Shown piece after piece: positions 9,501-19,311 of a stretch of 64,000 bases of DNA. A program made the translations under genes and the position numbers. The stretch comes from Comamonas terrigena NBRC 13299 (GTDB lineage Bacteria; Pseudomonadota; Gammaproteobacteria; Burkholderiales; Burkholderiaceae_C): positions 2,933,001 to 2,997,000 of the forward strand of contig NZ_AP019749.1 in NCBI RefSeq assembly GCF_006740045.1. Reading direction: 5' to 3'. The notes beneath the pieces were generated by a model. That model was not told the origin of the DNA. It saw only the letters and a list, made by a program, of their open reading frames with translations, and made no database searches. How positions within the stretch are numbered: position 1 is the stretch's first letter; each line of letters opens with the position of its first letter.

Positions 9501-12500
9501 TGCGCTGGTGTGGTGCATGAACAAGCCCTGCAGATTCTCTGGCCGCCGCGCCCTGCCCCCTCAGGATAGCGAGATGCTGGAGGGCATCGCGCGCGACACC
9601 TGGCGCATATTCGAGCGCTGTGTGACTCAGGATGACCACCACCTGCCGCCAGACAACCTGCAGACCGCGCCGTTCGAAGCCATCGCTCACCGCACCTCGC
9701 CCACCAACATCGGGCTCTACTTGCTGAGCGCTGCCTGCGCGCGAAAGTTCGGCTGGATCGGCACCCTGGATCTGCTGGCACGCCTGGAATCCACACTGGC
9801 CACACTGCAGAGCATGGAGCGCCATCAGGGGCATTTCCTGAACTGGTACGACACCGAGACGCTGCAACCCTTGCATCCCCGCTACGTATCCACCGTGGAC
9901 AGTGGAAACCTGAGTGCCCATCTGCTCGCCGTGTCACAAGCCTGCGTCGCGCTGGCACGCGATCCGCTGGAGCCGCATGCGGCGCAGCAGGCTCTGCATG
10001 CATCGCAGTTGCGGCTGCAAGCACATCATTCTCACGAAGAATCATCATGGATCCATGCCGATCAGTTGGTCACCAGCCAATCGGCGGCGCGAGATATCGC
10101 AGCCAGCGCCGCTGGCGAAGCGCCCTCCATCACGCGAAAACTGCTGGATCTGGCCCACAGGCTGGATCAGTTGGCCTGGGATGCGGACTTCCGCTTTCTG
10201 TTCGACGCCAAGCGCCATCTACTGCATATAGGCTACCGCGTGGAGGAGCAGGCGCTAGACGCCTCGTTCTACGATCTGCTGGCATCGGAAGCGCGCACCA
10301 CCAGTCTGCTCGCCATTACCAAAGGCGACGTGCCCGTGCGGCACTGGAAGGCGCTGGGACGGCCCTTCTTCGCCAGTGGCCGCAATGCCGTGCTGCGGTC
10401 GTGGTCGGGCTCGATGTTTGAATACCTCATGCCCACTCTGGTCATGGCCGATCCCCATGGAAGCGCCCTGGACGACGCCAACCGCTCGGCGCTGCGCGAG
10501 CAGATAGCCTTCGTTCGCGGGCAAGGCATTCCGTGGGGTATCTCTGAAAGCGCCTACGCCGGGCGCGACCAGACATTGGCCTACCAATACGCGCCGCAAG
10601 GCGTTCCGCGCCTCGCGCTGCGCCGCACACCCATGGCCGACAAGGTGATCGCCCCTTACGCCACAGCCTTGGCGTGTCAGATTGACACGCCTGCCGCTTG
10701 CAACAATTTTCGCGCCTTGGCTGCCTTGTCGGCGCGCGGGCGCTATGGCTTTTTCGAGGCGCTGGATTTCACGCCGGGACTGCAGGCGCCCGGCGAGAGA
10801 TTCACACGTGTCAGCACCTACATGGCGCACCACCAGGGCATGACCATCGTGGCTCTGGCCAACGTGCTGCGCCAAGGGGCCGCGCAACGCTGGCTGATGG
10901 GCCACCCCCGCATCGAAGCGGTCTCGTCGCTGCTGCAAGAGCGTGCGCCGCGCGAGCTTCCTCGGCTGTACACCCCACCGCCGCTGGGCTTGCCGCTGCA
11001 ATCCCCGAACAAGCGCCCCGGGCACGTAAGTCGCACCGTGATCCCGGGAGCGCAGGCACCGGAGCCCACCCACCTGCTGTCCAACGGGCGTTACAGCGTC
11101 ACCCTGCGCGCGAACGGCGCGGGCTGGAGCCGCTGGGGCTCCGCGGACATCACCCGCTGGCGCGACGACGTGCTGCGCGACGCTTACGGCAGCTTTGTGT
11201 ACCTGAGGCTCGGCCGCCATGCCGCTCCGGTATCCGTCACGAGCAACCCGGCCCCAGACCCCGATGCCCTCTACCGCAGCACCTTCCAACAGGACCGCGT
11301 CTACTTCGATGCGCGCTGGCCCGAATTGCAGGCGCGCACGACGGTCTGGGTCAGCCCCGAAGATGACATCGAGCTCCGCAAGGTGGTGCTGAACAACCTC
11401 AGCAAACACACCGTCGAACTGGAGCTGCTGTCGGCCTTTGAAGTGTCTCTGGCCAGTGCCGCAGCGGACGAGGTCCACCCCGCCTTTTCCAATATGTTCG
11501 TGAAGGCGGACTGGCTGCCCGCCCAGCAGGCCCTGCGCTTCGAGAGAGTGCCCCGCGTGCTCGGCGAAAACACCATGCGGGCCGCGCATTTCGTGGCACA
11601 CGCGAGCGGCGAGATCCTGGGCCTGCGCTGCCAGACCGACCGGGCCCGGTGGCAGGGCCGCAACCACGCGGCAAGCCAGCCGCTGGCCAGCCTGGAGCCC
11701 GTGCCGGGGCAGGCGGCCGCGCTGGTGACCCAGCTGGACCCCGTCTCGGTGCTGGGCGTGCTGCTGCAGATCGCGCCGGGCGAGCAGGTGAGTGTGACCT
11801 TCGCCTTGGCCGCCTGCGACTCAGAAGCCCGGCTCATGGCGGTCGTGGACAAGTACCGCCAGCCCAGCTACGTGGAGCGCGCCTCGGTGATGTCCGCGAC
11901 CCTGGCAGGAGGGCCAGCGGCGCCGCACCGGCCACGGCCCGACTATCTGCCCACCCTGCAACTCCTGACTACCGCCCTGGTCTTCACCCTGCCCAGGGCG
12001 CAGACGCAGCGCGCGAAAAACCGGCAGGACGAGGCCTCGACCAGCGACCGGCGCGTGCTGTGGCCACTGGGCATTTCCGGCGACCGGCCCTTGATCCTGG
12101 TGAACGCGGGCGCTCCGCAGGGCCTGGGCTTGCTGCGCCTTCTGGTGCAGGCCCTGTGCGAATGGTCGCGTGGCGGCGTCGTGTGCGACCTCGTCGTACT
12201 CAACAGCGAAGTCCACTCCTACCACATGCCCGTGCAGCAGGAACTGAAGCTGCTGTGCGACCAGCACGAGACGGACCGCAAGGCGCGTTCAGGCTCCGCA
12301 GTGACCAGCCTGCATGTCTTGCGCCAGGATGAGATCACCAGCGAACAAACAGCCACCCTGCAACGCCTGGCGCGTGTGCGGCTGTATGCCGATGGCCGCG
12401 CCCTGTCGCACCAGATCAAGTCCTGGAGCGCGCACTATGCGGCCCACTCGAGGCCCTTGCGGACCGAGGCGCAGGTGCACCAAGTCGGCGTTCAGCGCAG

Positions 12501-14997
12501 CTCGGGCACGGCGGCCCCGGCGCCCACGGGCGCGTTCACCGCCGGCACGGGCGACTTCCAGTTCGACGTGGGGCCCGCCCTGCGCCCTATCCGACCCTGG
12601 GCCAACATCCTGGCCAACCCCGGCTTCGGCGGGCAGGTCACCGAGAGCGGCGGCGGCAATACCTGGGCCGTCAACAGCCGGCTGAACCAGCTCACGGCAT
12701 GGCAAAACGACCCCGTGGCCGACACGCCCGCCGAATGGCTCCTGCTGCAGGACCGGCACACGCAGGAAGTCTGGAGCGTCGCACCCAGTGCCTGGGGCGA
12801 TGCCGGCGCGACCTACCATGTCGTGCACGGTCAGGGCTTTACCGACATAAGCCACCGGCGCGGCGACCTGGAAGTTTCTGTGCGCTGGTGCGTGGACATC
12901 GCGACCGCGATCAAGCAGGTGCGCATCCGGGTTACCAACCAGGGCGCGCGCAAGGCGCACCTGCGTATTGTCGGCATGGTCGAGTGGATGATGGGGGAAA
13001 AGCGCGCGGATCGCGCGACGGTGGAAACCGCGCCTTGTTTCGCCCCCCCGCCACACCAGGGGCTGTGGGGCCTGCTGTGCACCCAGACGGAGGCCGGGGC
13101 CGGCTTTGGCGGCGGCACGGCCTTCTTCTGCGAAGGCAACAGCCTGAGAGGCGACAGAAGCCACGAGGGCCTGGACTGGACCTGCGATCGCAGCGCCTTC
13201 TTTGGCACCCAGGGGCAGCTGCAGTTGCCGTCCTCGCTGGGACAGCGCAGCGGTTACGGGCTCGACCCCTGCGCGGCGCTGTCGCGCCTTACCACGCTGC
13301 GCCCAGGATCCACCCTGGAGCAGGTCTACCTGACCGGCTATGCGGCCAGTCCCCAGGCGGCGCGGGCGCTGCTCGCGCAAGCCGCCCCCCTCCCCCCTGC
13401 CGGGCGCGAGCAGGCGATCCGCCAGTACTGGAGCACGCTGCTCGGGGCCACCCAGGTGCGCACGCCCGATCCGCTGTTCGACGTGATGGTGAACCGCTGG
13501 CTGCTGTACCAAGTCCAGTCCTCGCGGCTGTGGGCCAAGGCGGGCTTCTACCAGGTCAGCGGCGCGACCGGCTACCGCGACCAGTTGCAGGACGCCATGG
13601 CATTCGCCTGGGCCGATCCGCCCCTGCTGCGCGCGCAGATCCTGCTGTGCGCCTCGCGCCAGTTCCAAGCGGGCGACGTGCAGCACTGGTGGCATACGCC
13701 GGGCGGCGCGGGCGTGCGCACCCATTTCTCCGACGACCTGCTGTGGCTGCCCTTCGCCTGCGCGCACTACCTGCAGGCCACGGGCGACACGGCCCTGTTG
13801 CGCGAGAGCGTGCCGTTCCTCGATGCCGCGCCCATCCCCGACGGCGCCGAAGATGCCTACGAAACGCCCCAGGTCAGCGCGGTCTCGGCATCCCTGTACG
13901 AACACGCCGCACGCACCATCGACCGGAGCCTCGCCGTGGGCGCGCACGGCCTGCCGCTGATGGGCGCGGGCGACTGGAACGACGGCATGAACCGCGTGGG
14001 CCCCGCTGGCCAGGGCGAATCGGTGTGGCTGGCCTGGTTCCTGTGCGCCATCGTCGCCGACTGGATCCCGCTGGCGCGCGGCGTGGGCGACGCCGACCGC
14101 GCCGCGCGATGGGAGGCCGCCCAGCAGGGCTGGCGCCAGGCGCTGCAAGGCCCGGGATGGGATGGGCAATGGTACAAGCGCGCCTTTTTCGACGACGGCA
14201 GCCCGCTGGGCTCGGCCAGCCAGTCCGAGGCACGCATCGACCTGATCGCGCAGGCATGGGCCGTGCTCTCCACGCCGCAGTGGTCTGCCCGCCAGGGCGT
14301 CGCCATGGAGGCGGTCGAAACGCATCTGGTGCTGCCTAATGCGGGGCTGATCCAGCTGCTGACCCCTCCCCTGGTGCATGCCATGCCCAGTGCCGGCTAC
14401 ATCCAGGCCTACCCGCCCGGCGTGCGCGAGAACGGCGGGCAGTACACACATGCCGGGGTCTGGGCGCTGATGGCGGCAGCGGCACTGGCCGTGCGCCAGC
14501 CCGCGTGTTCCACCAGTGCCGGCGTGGCCACCGACACGCCCTACCGCTATTTCACCTGCCTGAGCCCGGCGCACCGGGCCAGCCACCCCGAATGGGGCCG
14601 GCACTACGCCATCGAGCCTTATGTGATGGCCGGGGACGTCTACAGCCAGCCGCCCTACGTGGGGCGCGGCGGCTGGAGCTGGTACACCGGCTCGGCGGGC
14701 TGGATGCACCGCGCCGCCGTGGAATCCATCCTCGGGCTGCACCTGATGGCCGAGGAGCTCTTCTTCACGCCCTGCCTGCCTGCCCATTGGCCCGAAGCCG
14801 AATTGACACTGGCACGCGACGGCCGCTCCCTGCATTTCATCCTGGTGCGGGGCAACCGGGCGGCGGCGATGGAAAAGGGGGCGGCTGCTGGCGCACGGGT
14901 GCTGCAGGTAGCTGAGCGCCTACGCTGGAGAGACCTGCCGGCGCACAGCTGCTTTGTCATTCCCCTGGCGGCGGTCACCCCGCAGAGCGCGCCGTGA
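6571..14997 (+). CDS. ndvB: Cyclic beta-1,2-glucan synthase, NdvB/ChvB-like
   Basis: At 2,808 residues this is the size expected for cyclic glucan synthases (about 2,800-2,870). It builds cyclic beta-1,2-glucan from UDP-glucose at the inner membrane for osmotic adaptation. Residues 1-400 form the N-terminal region, and membrane helices lie near 402-470. A GT84-type glycosyltransferase follows, with DSD at 630-632 and an RW motif (HRWSRGDWQ, R779-W780). More helices lie at ~808-860 and ~930-985. The middle region has a glucoamylase-like fold, and the C-terminal third is a GH94 phosphorylase-like domain with GAGDWNDGMN, where D2471 is the likely catalytic acid. No frameshift is seen. The start has only a weak purine-rich site (AAGAGA). 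No export transporter (NdvA) gene is visible. Confidence 0.92.
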   Translation: MELQRQWAWVPSQIDDVLDARNGPALQPFRAELFGCEGFTQYGLSLGRSHHVGKARFGQATFYPRLQSNLRQLRAALRYITELTQDGHEAGPGTEWLLDNFPLIEDQLREITEGLPPRYYRTLPALQGEPLAGFPRIYHLAWAFVAHVDSAFDEDLLTCFLKAYQEGSELTQGELWALPTTLRVVLVENLRRLADRIASQGAARELAVLCSHHIEHLTLKDVQDMQRLMDVRGVKRIFLTHLAQVLTGHRGVLGDTPAPAMDQWLQEAIPDLASLQIQQYADHAADHLSVSNAVASLRLIGTSDWAGIVAQVSRTMRVMQASSVFVAEDEASRNATLHGIERLSVRSSGLDESTVARTLIRFMANVQGAGAQAGYWLHGAGRAQLEHALGAQQSIRDLWRSLPIPRTCAYLGAVLAGTLALVAWLLHLSGAMPMERSGFAGLGLVGLLMLLPASEAVIALVNRLICESATPVHLPRFLLAEGIPPSAQTMVVIPALLSQPATVAQLVHRLHLHYLANPEVCAQFALLSDWSDAPAQNMPEDARLLEHAQALLQALNALHPPRQGAPPRFLLLHRARAYSATQRQWIGWERKRGKLEQLVCALATGTRGPFLDMAELSQVAPGTRYVLTLDSDTELPPGQLRALVGVAEHPDNQPQWDSAGRTVVQGYGILQPRVVSPLPQADASSPWQWLFAGQQGIDPYSAATSDVYQDFFGEGSFIGKGLLHVSALHALLCQRLPHDRILSHDLLEGAMVGCAVVSNAAVIEAPPLHSDTAAARQHRWSRGDWQLLPILWQHRHWGLSPISRWKLLDNLRRTCVAPASLVLIVAAMTGRGLALPMALALATMAYATGPVVGSLASLLPHRAHAAGRRFAIAAAQDLLRAALGGVWNLALLLSQALLQADSIVRTAYRLLWSRRHLLEWTTAESAHASIKAGLLSALVRHRASTLTALALLAGLWLLQAPMAPLTLIVLVVWTCTPALVWCMNKPCRFSGRRALPPQDSEMLEGIARDTWRIFERCVTQDDHHLPPDNLQTAPFEAIAHRTSPTNIGLYLLSAACARKFGWIGTLDLLARLESTLATLQSMERHQGHFLNWYDTETLQPLHPRYVSTVDSGNLSAHLLAVSQACVALARDPLEPHAAQQALHASQLRLQAHHSHEESSWIHADQLVTSQSAARDIAASAAGEAPSITRKLLDLAHRLDQLAWDADFRFLFDAKRHLLHIGYRVEEQALDASFYDLLASEARTTSLLAITKGDVPVRHWKALGRPFFASGRNAVLRSWSGSMFEYLMPTLVMADPHGSALDDANRSALREQIAFVRGQGIPWGISESAYAGRDQTLAYQYAPQGVPRLALRRTPMADKVIAPYATALACQIDTPAACNNFRALAALSARGRYGFFEALDFTPGLQAPGERFTRVSTYMAHHQGMTIVALANVLRQGAAQRWLMGHPRIEAVSSLLQERAPRELPRLYTPPPLGLPLQSPNKRPGHVSRTVIPGAQAPEPTHLLSNGRYSVTLRANGAGWSRWGSADITRWRDDVLRDAYGSFVYLRLGRHAAPVSVTSNPAPDPDALYRSTFQQDRVYFDARWPELQARTTVWVSPEDDIELRKVVLNNLSKHTVELELLSAFEVSLASAAADEVHPAFSNMFVKADWLPAQQALRFERVPRVLGENTMRAAHFVAHASGEILGLRCQTDRARWQGRNHAASQPLASLEPVPGQAAALVTQLDPVSVLGVLLQIAPGEQVSVTFALAACDSEARLMAVVDKYRQPSYVERASVMSATLAGGPAAPHRPRPDYLPTLQLLTTALVFTLPRAQTQRAKNRQDEASTSDRRVLWPLGISGDRPLILVNAGAPQGLGLLRLLVQALCEWSRGGVVCDLVVLNSEVHSYHMPVQQELKLLCDQHETDRKARSGSAVTSLHVLRQDEITSEQTATLQRLARVRLYADGRALSHQIKSWSAHYAAHSRPLRTEAQVHQVGVQRSSGTAAPAPTGAFTAGTGDFQFDVGPALRPIRPWANILANPGFGGQVTESGGGNTWAVNSRLNQLTAWQNDPVADTPAEWLLLQDRHTQEVWSVAPSAWGDAGATYHVVHGQGFTDISHRRGDLEVSVRWCVDIATAIKQVRIRVTNQGARKAHLRIVGMVEWMMGEKRADRATVETAPCFAPPPHQGLWGLLCTQTEAGAGFGGGTAFFCEGNSLRGDRSHEGLDWTCDRSAFFGTQGQLQLPSSLGQRSGYGLDPCAALSRLTTLRPGSTLEQVYLTGYAASPQAARALLAQAAPLPPAGREQAIRQYWSTLLGATQVRTPDPLFDVMVNRWLLYQVQSSRLWAKAGFYQVSGATGYRDQLQDAMAFAWADPPLLRAQILLCASRQFQAGDVQHWWHTPGGAGVRTHFSDDLLWLPFACAHYLQATGDTALLRESVPFLDAAPIPDGAEDAYETPQVSAVSASLYEHAARTIDRSLAVGAHGLPLMGAGDWNDGMNRVGPAGQGESVWLAWFLCAIVADWIPLARGVGDADRAARWEAAQQGWRQALQGPGWDGQWYKRAFFDDGSPLGSASQSEARIDLIAQAWAVLSTPQWSARQGVAMEAVETHLVLPNAGLIQLLTPPLVHAMPSAGYIQAYPPGVRENGGQYTHAGVWALMAAAALAVRQPACSTSAGVATDTPYRYFTCLSPAHRASHPEWGRHYAIEPYVMAGDVYSQPPYVGRGGWSWYTGSAGWMHRAAVESILGLHLMAEELFFTPCLPAHWPEAELTLARDGRSLHFILVRGNRAAAMEKGAAAGARVLQVAERLRWRDLPAHSCFVIPLAAVTPQSAP

Positions 14998-15247
14998 ATG
15001 CGCAAGCCCTCCTTGGCACGCGCATTCAAGAAAACAGATCTGTTTACGCTTACCCACCATTACTTTCATATGGTTGTTTTCAGAAAAATGAGGCGTAGCA
15101 AGCGCTGGAAGATGCTTTTTTTGATATGGCGGTGCGCAGCCATCCAAGGAAAGCGCCCCTGCAGTGTTCGCAATCGCACAGACGCCCGCCAGGCGCAGGC
15201 CTAAGCTGCAAGCGATGCTCAGCCATCGCCTCCAGGAGAAAGCCACC

Positions 15248-15445
15248 ATGAGAGTTGAACACCACGAACCCGATCCCCAAGCGCTCGCGAGACAAAAAAG
15301 CGACTTCACCGCCGAGGGCGCGCCCTCCCCCTACCAGCAGGCGCCGTCCGCCCAGGATCGCGCTGACGCGGGCAATCCGCTTCGGACAAGACCCCATCGG
15401 GACACCTTGACACTCAAGCGCCCTTCACATGCGCGCCATCCCTGA
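15248..15445 (+). CDS. Small hypothetical protein
   Basis: A 65-codon frame starts at an ATG with a good AGGAGAAA site upstream. The peptide is hydrophilic, with no membrane helix and no recognised motif. Its 3' end overlaps the start of the transaldolase remnant by 17 bases. The ribosome binding site is the main reason to list it. Confidence 0.35.
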   Translation: MRVEHHEPDPQALARQKSDFTAEGAPSPYQQAPSAQDRADAGNPLRTRPHRDTLTLKRPSHARHP

Positions 15446-15620
15446 GCATGCGTTCCACAGCGTGATCATCCGCCGTTCGCGGGTGGACACAGATGCACTC
15501 GCCGAACGCCTGCAGCGCGAGGGAGCGGATTCATTCACCGCATCCTGGCGCGCCCTGCTCGGCCACATGGCGGTCAAGGCGTCCACGCTCGCGCAGATAG
15601 CGCAGGCAGGTGTGCGATGA
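15429..15620 (+). pseudogene. Transaldolase C-terminal remnant
   Basis: This 63-codon frame ends with [17 protein letters not shown], then [11 protein letters not shown]. It resembles the final helices of the longer transaldolase type, where a Leu-rich segment is followed by EGVxxFxxSWxxLL. The active-site lysine barrel is entirely missing, so the gene is a 3' scrap. Its stop overlaps the pgi start as ATGA, which fits a former tal-pgi operon. The identity rests on a short match and is moderate. Confidence 0.5.
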
Positions 15621-17302
15621 GCCGCACCTTCCTGCTGGTGGGCGCCACTCCCCCGCCACTGACAAGCCGCAGAGCCTGGAAGGCGCTGGCCGAACACCAC
15701 CGCGTCATCGGAGCATTGCATCTGCGCCAGCTTTTTGCCGACGATGCACGGCGAGGCGAACGCCTGAATGCCGAGGCTGCCGGCTGGTACCTCGACTACT
15801 CGAAAAACCGCATCAACGACGAGACCCTGCGTCTGTTGCTGGCCCTGGGCGACAGCAGCGGCCTGCGCGAGCGCATCGATGCCATGTTCCGGGGCGACCC
15901 GGTCAACACCACCGAGCAGCGCGCAGCGCTGCACACCGCGCTGCGCGCACCTGCGGGCACGCAGCTGCGAGTCGCGGGCATCGACGTGATCGCCGAAGTG
16001 CAGACCGTACTCGGGCGCATGGCCGCGTTCGCAGACGCGCTGCGCGGCGGCCAGTGGCTCGGCTACACTGGCAAGCGCATCCGCAACATCGTCAACATCG
16101 GCATCGGCGGCTCGGATCTGGGGCCCGCGATGGCTTACAAGGCACTGCGCCACTACAGCCAGCGCGAGCTGCACTTCCGCTTCGTCTCCAACCTAGATGC
16201 CACCGCGCTCGTCGAGGCGACGCGGGGCCTCGACGCCGCCGAGACGCTGTTCATCGTCTGCTCCAAGACCTTCACCACGCTGGAGACACTGACCAATGGC
16301 CACGCGGCGCGCACCTGGTGCGTGGCGCAGCTCGGCGATGAGCGCGCGGTGGCCCGGCATTTCGCCGCGGTATCCACCAACGCCGAGGGCGTAGCGCGGT
16401 TCGGCATTGCCCCGGCCCAGATGTTCGGCTTCTGGGACTGGGTTGGCGGGCGTTACTCGGTGGATTCAGCCATCGGCCTGTCGTTGATGATCGCCATCGG
16501 CCCGGAACAGTTTCGCGCGATGCTCGCGGGCTTTCATGCGATGGACACGCATTTCCACAGCGCGCCGTTTGGCCGAAACCTGCCGGTGCTACTGGGCTTG
16601 CTGGCGGTCTGGTACACCAATTTCTTCAACGCGCAGACTCAGGCAGTGCTGCCTTACGACCAGTACCTGCAGCGCTTGCCGGCCTACCTGCAGCAACTGA
16701 CGATGGAGAGCAACGGCAAGCAGGTCACGTTGGCCGGCATGCGCGTGAACTACGCCACCTCGCCCATCGTCTGGGGCGAGGCGGGCACCAACGGGCAACA
16801 TTCGTTCTACCAGCTGCTACACCAGGGTACGGCCCTGGTGCCATGCGACTTCATCGGTTTCTGCCAGGGCCTCCATCCTCAGGCCCTGGAGGGCAGCCAA
16901 TCGGACGACCCGCACAACCTGCTGATGGCCAATTTCTTTGCACAGACCGAAGCCCTGGCCTTTGGCAAGACGGCCGCACAAGTGCGCGCCGAGGGAACGG
17001 CGGACAAGCTGGTGCCGCATCGGGTGCTCGAAGGCAACCGGCCCAGCAACACACTGTTGGCGCAGCAGCTCACGCCCGGCGCGCTTGGCGCGCTGGTGGC
17101 ACTGTATGAGCACAGCGTGTTCACTCAAGGCGTGATCTGGAACATCGACTCCTTCGACCAATGGGGCGTCGAGCTGGGCAAGGCGCTCGCCAATCAAACT
17201 GCCGCCGAGCTGGCCAGCGTCCACGCGCCCGCGTTGGAGCATGACAGCTCGACCAACACGCTCATGCGCCGCTACCAGCGGCTGCGCCAGGAAAGTCCAT
17301 GA
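15617..17302 (+). CDS. pgi: Glucose-6-phosphate isomerase
   Basis: This 561-residue, full-length enzyme interconverts glucose-6-phosphate and fructose-6-phosphate. Family signatures are intact: [11 protein letters not shown] in the sugar-phosphate site, SKTFTTLET, the loop [20 protein letters not shown] with the catalytic Glu and His, and [11 protein letters not shown] near the C-terminus. Its start overlaps the stop of the transaldolase remnant and its stop overlaps the transketolase start, both as ATGA. It therefore survives as the only whole gene of a former pentose-phosphate operon. It could supply or drain glucose phosphate for the glucan synthase upstream; that link is inference. Confidence 0.96.
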   Translation: MSRTFLLVGATPPPLTSRRAWKALAEHHRVIGALHLRQLFADDARRGERLNAEAAGWYLDYSKNRINDETLRLLLALGDSSGLRERIDAMFRGDPVNTTEQRAALHTALRAPAGTQLRVAGIDVIAEVQTVLGRMAAFADALRGGQWLGYTGKRIRNIVNIGIGGSDLGPAMAYKALRHYSQRELHFRFVSNLDATALVEATRGLDAAETLFIVCSKTFTTLETLTNGHAARTWCVAQLGDERAVARHFAAVSTNAEGVARFGIAPAQMFGFWDWVGGRYSVDSAIGLSLMIAIGPEQFRAMLAGFHAMDTHFHSAPFGRNLPVLLGLLAVWYTNFFNAQTQAVLPYDQYLQRLPAYLQQLTMESNGKQVTLAGMRVNYATSPIVWGEAGTNGQHSFYQLLHQGTALVPCDFIGFCQGLHPQALEGSQSDDPHNLLMANFFAQTEALAFGKTAAQVRAEGTADKLVPHRVLEGNRPSNTLLAQQLTPGALGALVALYEHSVFTQGVIWNIDSFDQWGVELGKALANQTAAELASVHAPALEHDSSTNTLMRRYQRLRQESP

Positions 17303-17820
17303 CCTCCGGCCAAGACACCGCCCTCAACCTGCGCTGCATCAACAGCCTGCGCACCCTGGCCATCGACATGGTTCCAGAAGCCAACTCCGGCCACCCGGGT
17401 ACGGCCATGGGCGGGGCGCCCGCAACCTACAACCACCCCGGCTTCACGCTGTTCGACCACCAGGTCGTTGCGCTGGCCAGCGAGCGCGACATGATGGAGG
17501 GCATCAGCGCCGAGGCCACCTCGCTGGCCGGCCATCTGCGCCGATCCAGCCTGTGCTGGATCTACGACTGCAACCGCATCAGCATCGAGGGCGCGACGGC
17601 CATCACCTTCACCAAAGACGTCGGAGCTCGCTTTCAGGCCCATGGCTGGCGGGTGCCTGAGGTCACGGAGCCAATGACCTCGAACGCCTCTCGGGCAGCC
17701 TGCAGGTATTCTTCGAGACGCAGGCGCAGCCAACGCTGATCATCGTGCACAGCCACATCGGCTACGGCGCGCCGCACAAGCAGGACACCAAGGAAGCGCA
17801 CGGCGAACCGCTCGGTAGCG
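17299..17820 (+). pseudogene. Transketolase, internally deleted and truncated
   Basis: The start is the normal transketolase N-terminus (LNLRCINSLRTLAIDMVPEA, then NSGHPGTAMGGAP). It jumps directly to NHPGFTLFDHQVVALASERDMMEG, skipping roughly 100 residues. In the surviving part the thiamine-diphosphate motif GDG has become SER. A frameshift near 17680 moves the rest (LERLSGSLQVFFETQAQPTL, then IIVHSHIGYGAPHKQDT) into another frame, and similarity ends near 17820, less than halfway through a normal enzyme. It is not functional. Confidence 0.85.
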
Positions 17821-18229
17821 CCTATTCATGCACTGCGATAGCGGACATCTTGCAGCCCCTTGGTGGGTACTGATGGCCAGCGTCGGCTGCTCACCTGAAA
17901 GCCGTCGCAGGGCCGGCTTGAGCCTTGGTGCCAGGATGACCGCCATGTGGTTGTGACCGAACGCTCGCGAGCAGACCATGGGTGGCAGCAACCGCTGCGC
18001 AGCAGACTTTGGCAACCAAGGCAAGAACGACTGCAACGGGTCGAAAGCGGACGTCGCGGAGGTCTGTTCAAACGCCACAGGCGAGAGTGCTGCCGTCCAC
18101 GCGTGACGATGCTGTCGTTTTCGAAAATTCTGATGTAGCCAGCCCTACCAACAACGCAGAGACAGCGCGAAGACAGCGCAGATAATGCTTGGCTTGTCCA
18201 GAACATGCCCTGACCACAGGGCCGACTTA
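17821..18229. other. Region without a gene
   Basis: About 400 bases follow the transketolase break. No frame on either strand looks coding. Near 18160-18180 a short direct repeat (GACAGCGC) occurs twice. It may contain the promoter of the following hydrolase gene. Confidence 0.5.
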
Positions 18230-19147
18230 ATGCGTTTCTCAGCCCTGCTCGCAGCCTTCGGCCTCACCTCTTTACTGACCTCGGCTACGCTGGCCCAATC
18301 GACCACCGCACCAGCAGGGCCCATGGTGCGTGAGCGCATCTCGGTGGTAGTGGAAGGTAGCGGACCCGATGTCATCCTGATTCCGGGTTTGGCATCTTCC
18401 CGCGATGTGTGGCGCGGTCTTGCCGCACGCCTGCAGCAAAGCCATCGCTTGCACCTGGTGCAGGTGGCGGGGTTTGCCGGCGCACCCGCAGCGCACAACC
18501 CGCAAGGTTGGGTGCTTGAGCCCACGGCAGCAGCCGTTGCGGAGTACATTGAACGCGCGCATCTTCAGGCTCCCGCTGTCATCGGTCACTCCCTGGGCGG
18601 CGAGCTCGCACTGATGCTGGGCGCGCGCCATCCTGAACGGGTGTCGCGTCTGATGATCGTAGATGCATTGCCCTTCTACAGCCTGATGTTTGATCCGTCC
18701 GCAACCAGCGAGAAAGCTGCACCGGGCGCGGCCGCATTCCGCGCCACGTTGCTGGCGGCCACCGACGCCCAGATGGAGGCCATGCAATCGGCCGCCATCG
18801 CCCGCCTTACCAAGACTGAAGCAGCCCGCCCTTCACTGCTCAACGCCACCCTCCGATCGGACCGCCCCACCGTGGCACATGCCACTTACGAGCTGATGAC
18901 CACCGACCTGCGCCCGGAACTGCACCGCATCACGGTGCCCGTGCATGTGGTGCATGCCTACGACACCAGCTATGGCATCCCCGCAGACCGCGTTGATGCC
19001 ATGTTCCGATCCGCCTACGCGGCCACGCCCCACGTCAGCTTTCAGCGCATCGATGGCAGCTACCACTTCGTCATGCTGGACCAGGCCGAACCATTCGAGC
19101 GTGCCGTGACCGACTTTCTCCGTCCCACAACCACTGTCAAGCGATAA
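18230..19147 (+). CDS. Exported alpha/beta hydrolase
   Basis: This 305-residue protein has an N-terminal signal peptide (MRFSALLAAFGLTSLLTSA). The alpha/beta-hydrolase fold is clear: an oxyanion region LIPGLASS, a nucleophile elbow GHSLGG with Ser121, a DTSYG segment near 250 likely to hold the acid, and a late His (GSYHF, His279). The substrate cannot be told; esters or lactones are typical. A start 15 codons further upstream is possible but would place extra residues before the signal peptide. There is no close partner, and the cupin gene starts 164 bases downstream. Confidence 0.82.
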   Translation: MRFSALLAAFGLTSLLTSATLAQSTTAPAGPMVRERISVVVEGSGPDVILIPGLASSRDVWRGLAARLQQSHRLHLVQVAGFAGAPAAHNPQGWVLEPTAAAVAEYIERAHLQAPAVIGHSLGGELALMLGARHPERVSRLMIVDALPFYSLMFDPSATSEKAAPGAAAFRATLLAATDAQMEAMQSAAIARLTKTEAARPSLLNATLRSDRPTVAHATYELMTTDLRPELHRITVPVHVVHAYDTSYGIPADRVDAMFRSAYAATPHVSFQRIDGSYHFVMLDQAEPFERAVTDFLRPTTTVKR

Positions 19148-19311
19148 AACCGACAAGGCTTCCGAGCGAGTCTTCCAAAACCTGTTCCGGTTGGCCGGAA
19201 GCGGTCTCTGGCGACAGCCCACTGACGGGCGATTGACGCCATCAAAGCCGATGCGGCATTCTGGCCAGTTGGAACCGCTTCGCTCGTTGCGTGTTCATGG
19301 AGGAAACTGAA

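Noticed and set aside
12289..14835. Very long minus-strand open frame (848 codons) opposite the glucan synthase
   Set aside because: It is a mirror of GC-rich coding sequence in ndvB; composition is repetitive and no domain is visible.
14998..15204. 68-codon frame after ndvB
   Set aside because: No ribosome binding site, unusual composition and no recognisable similarity.
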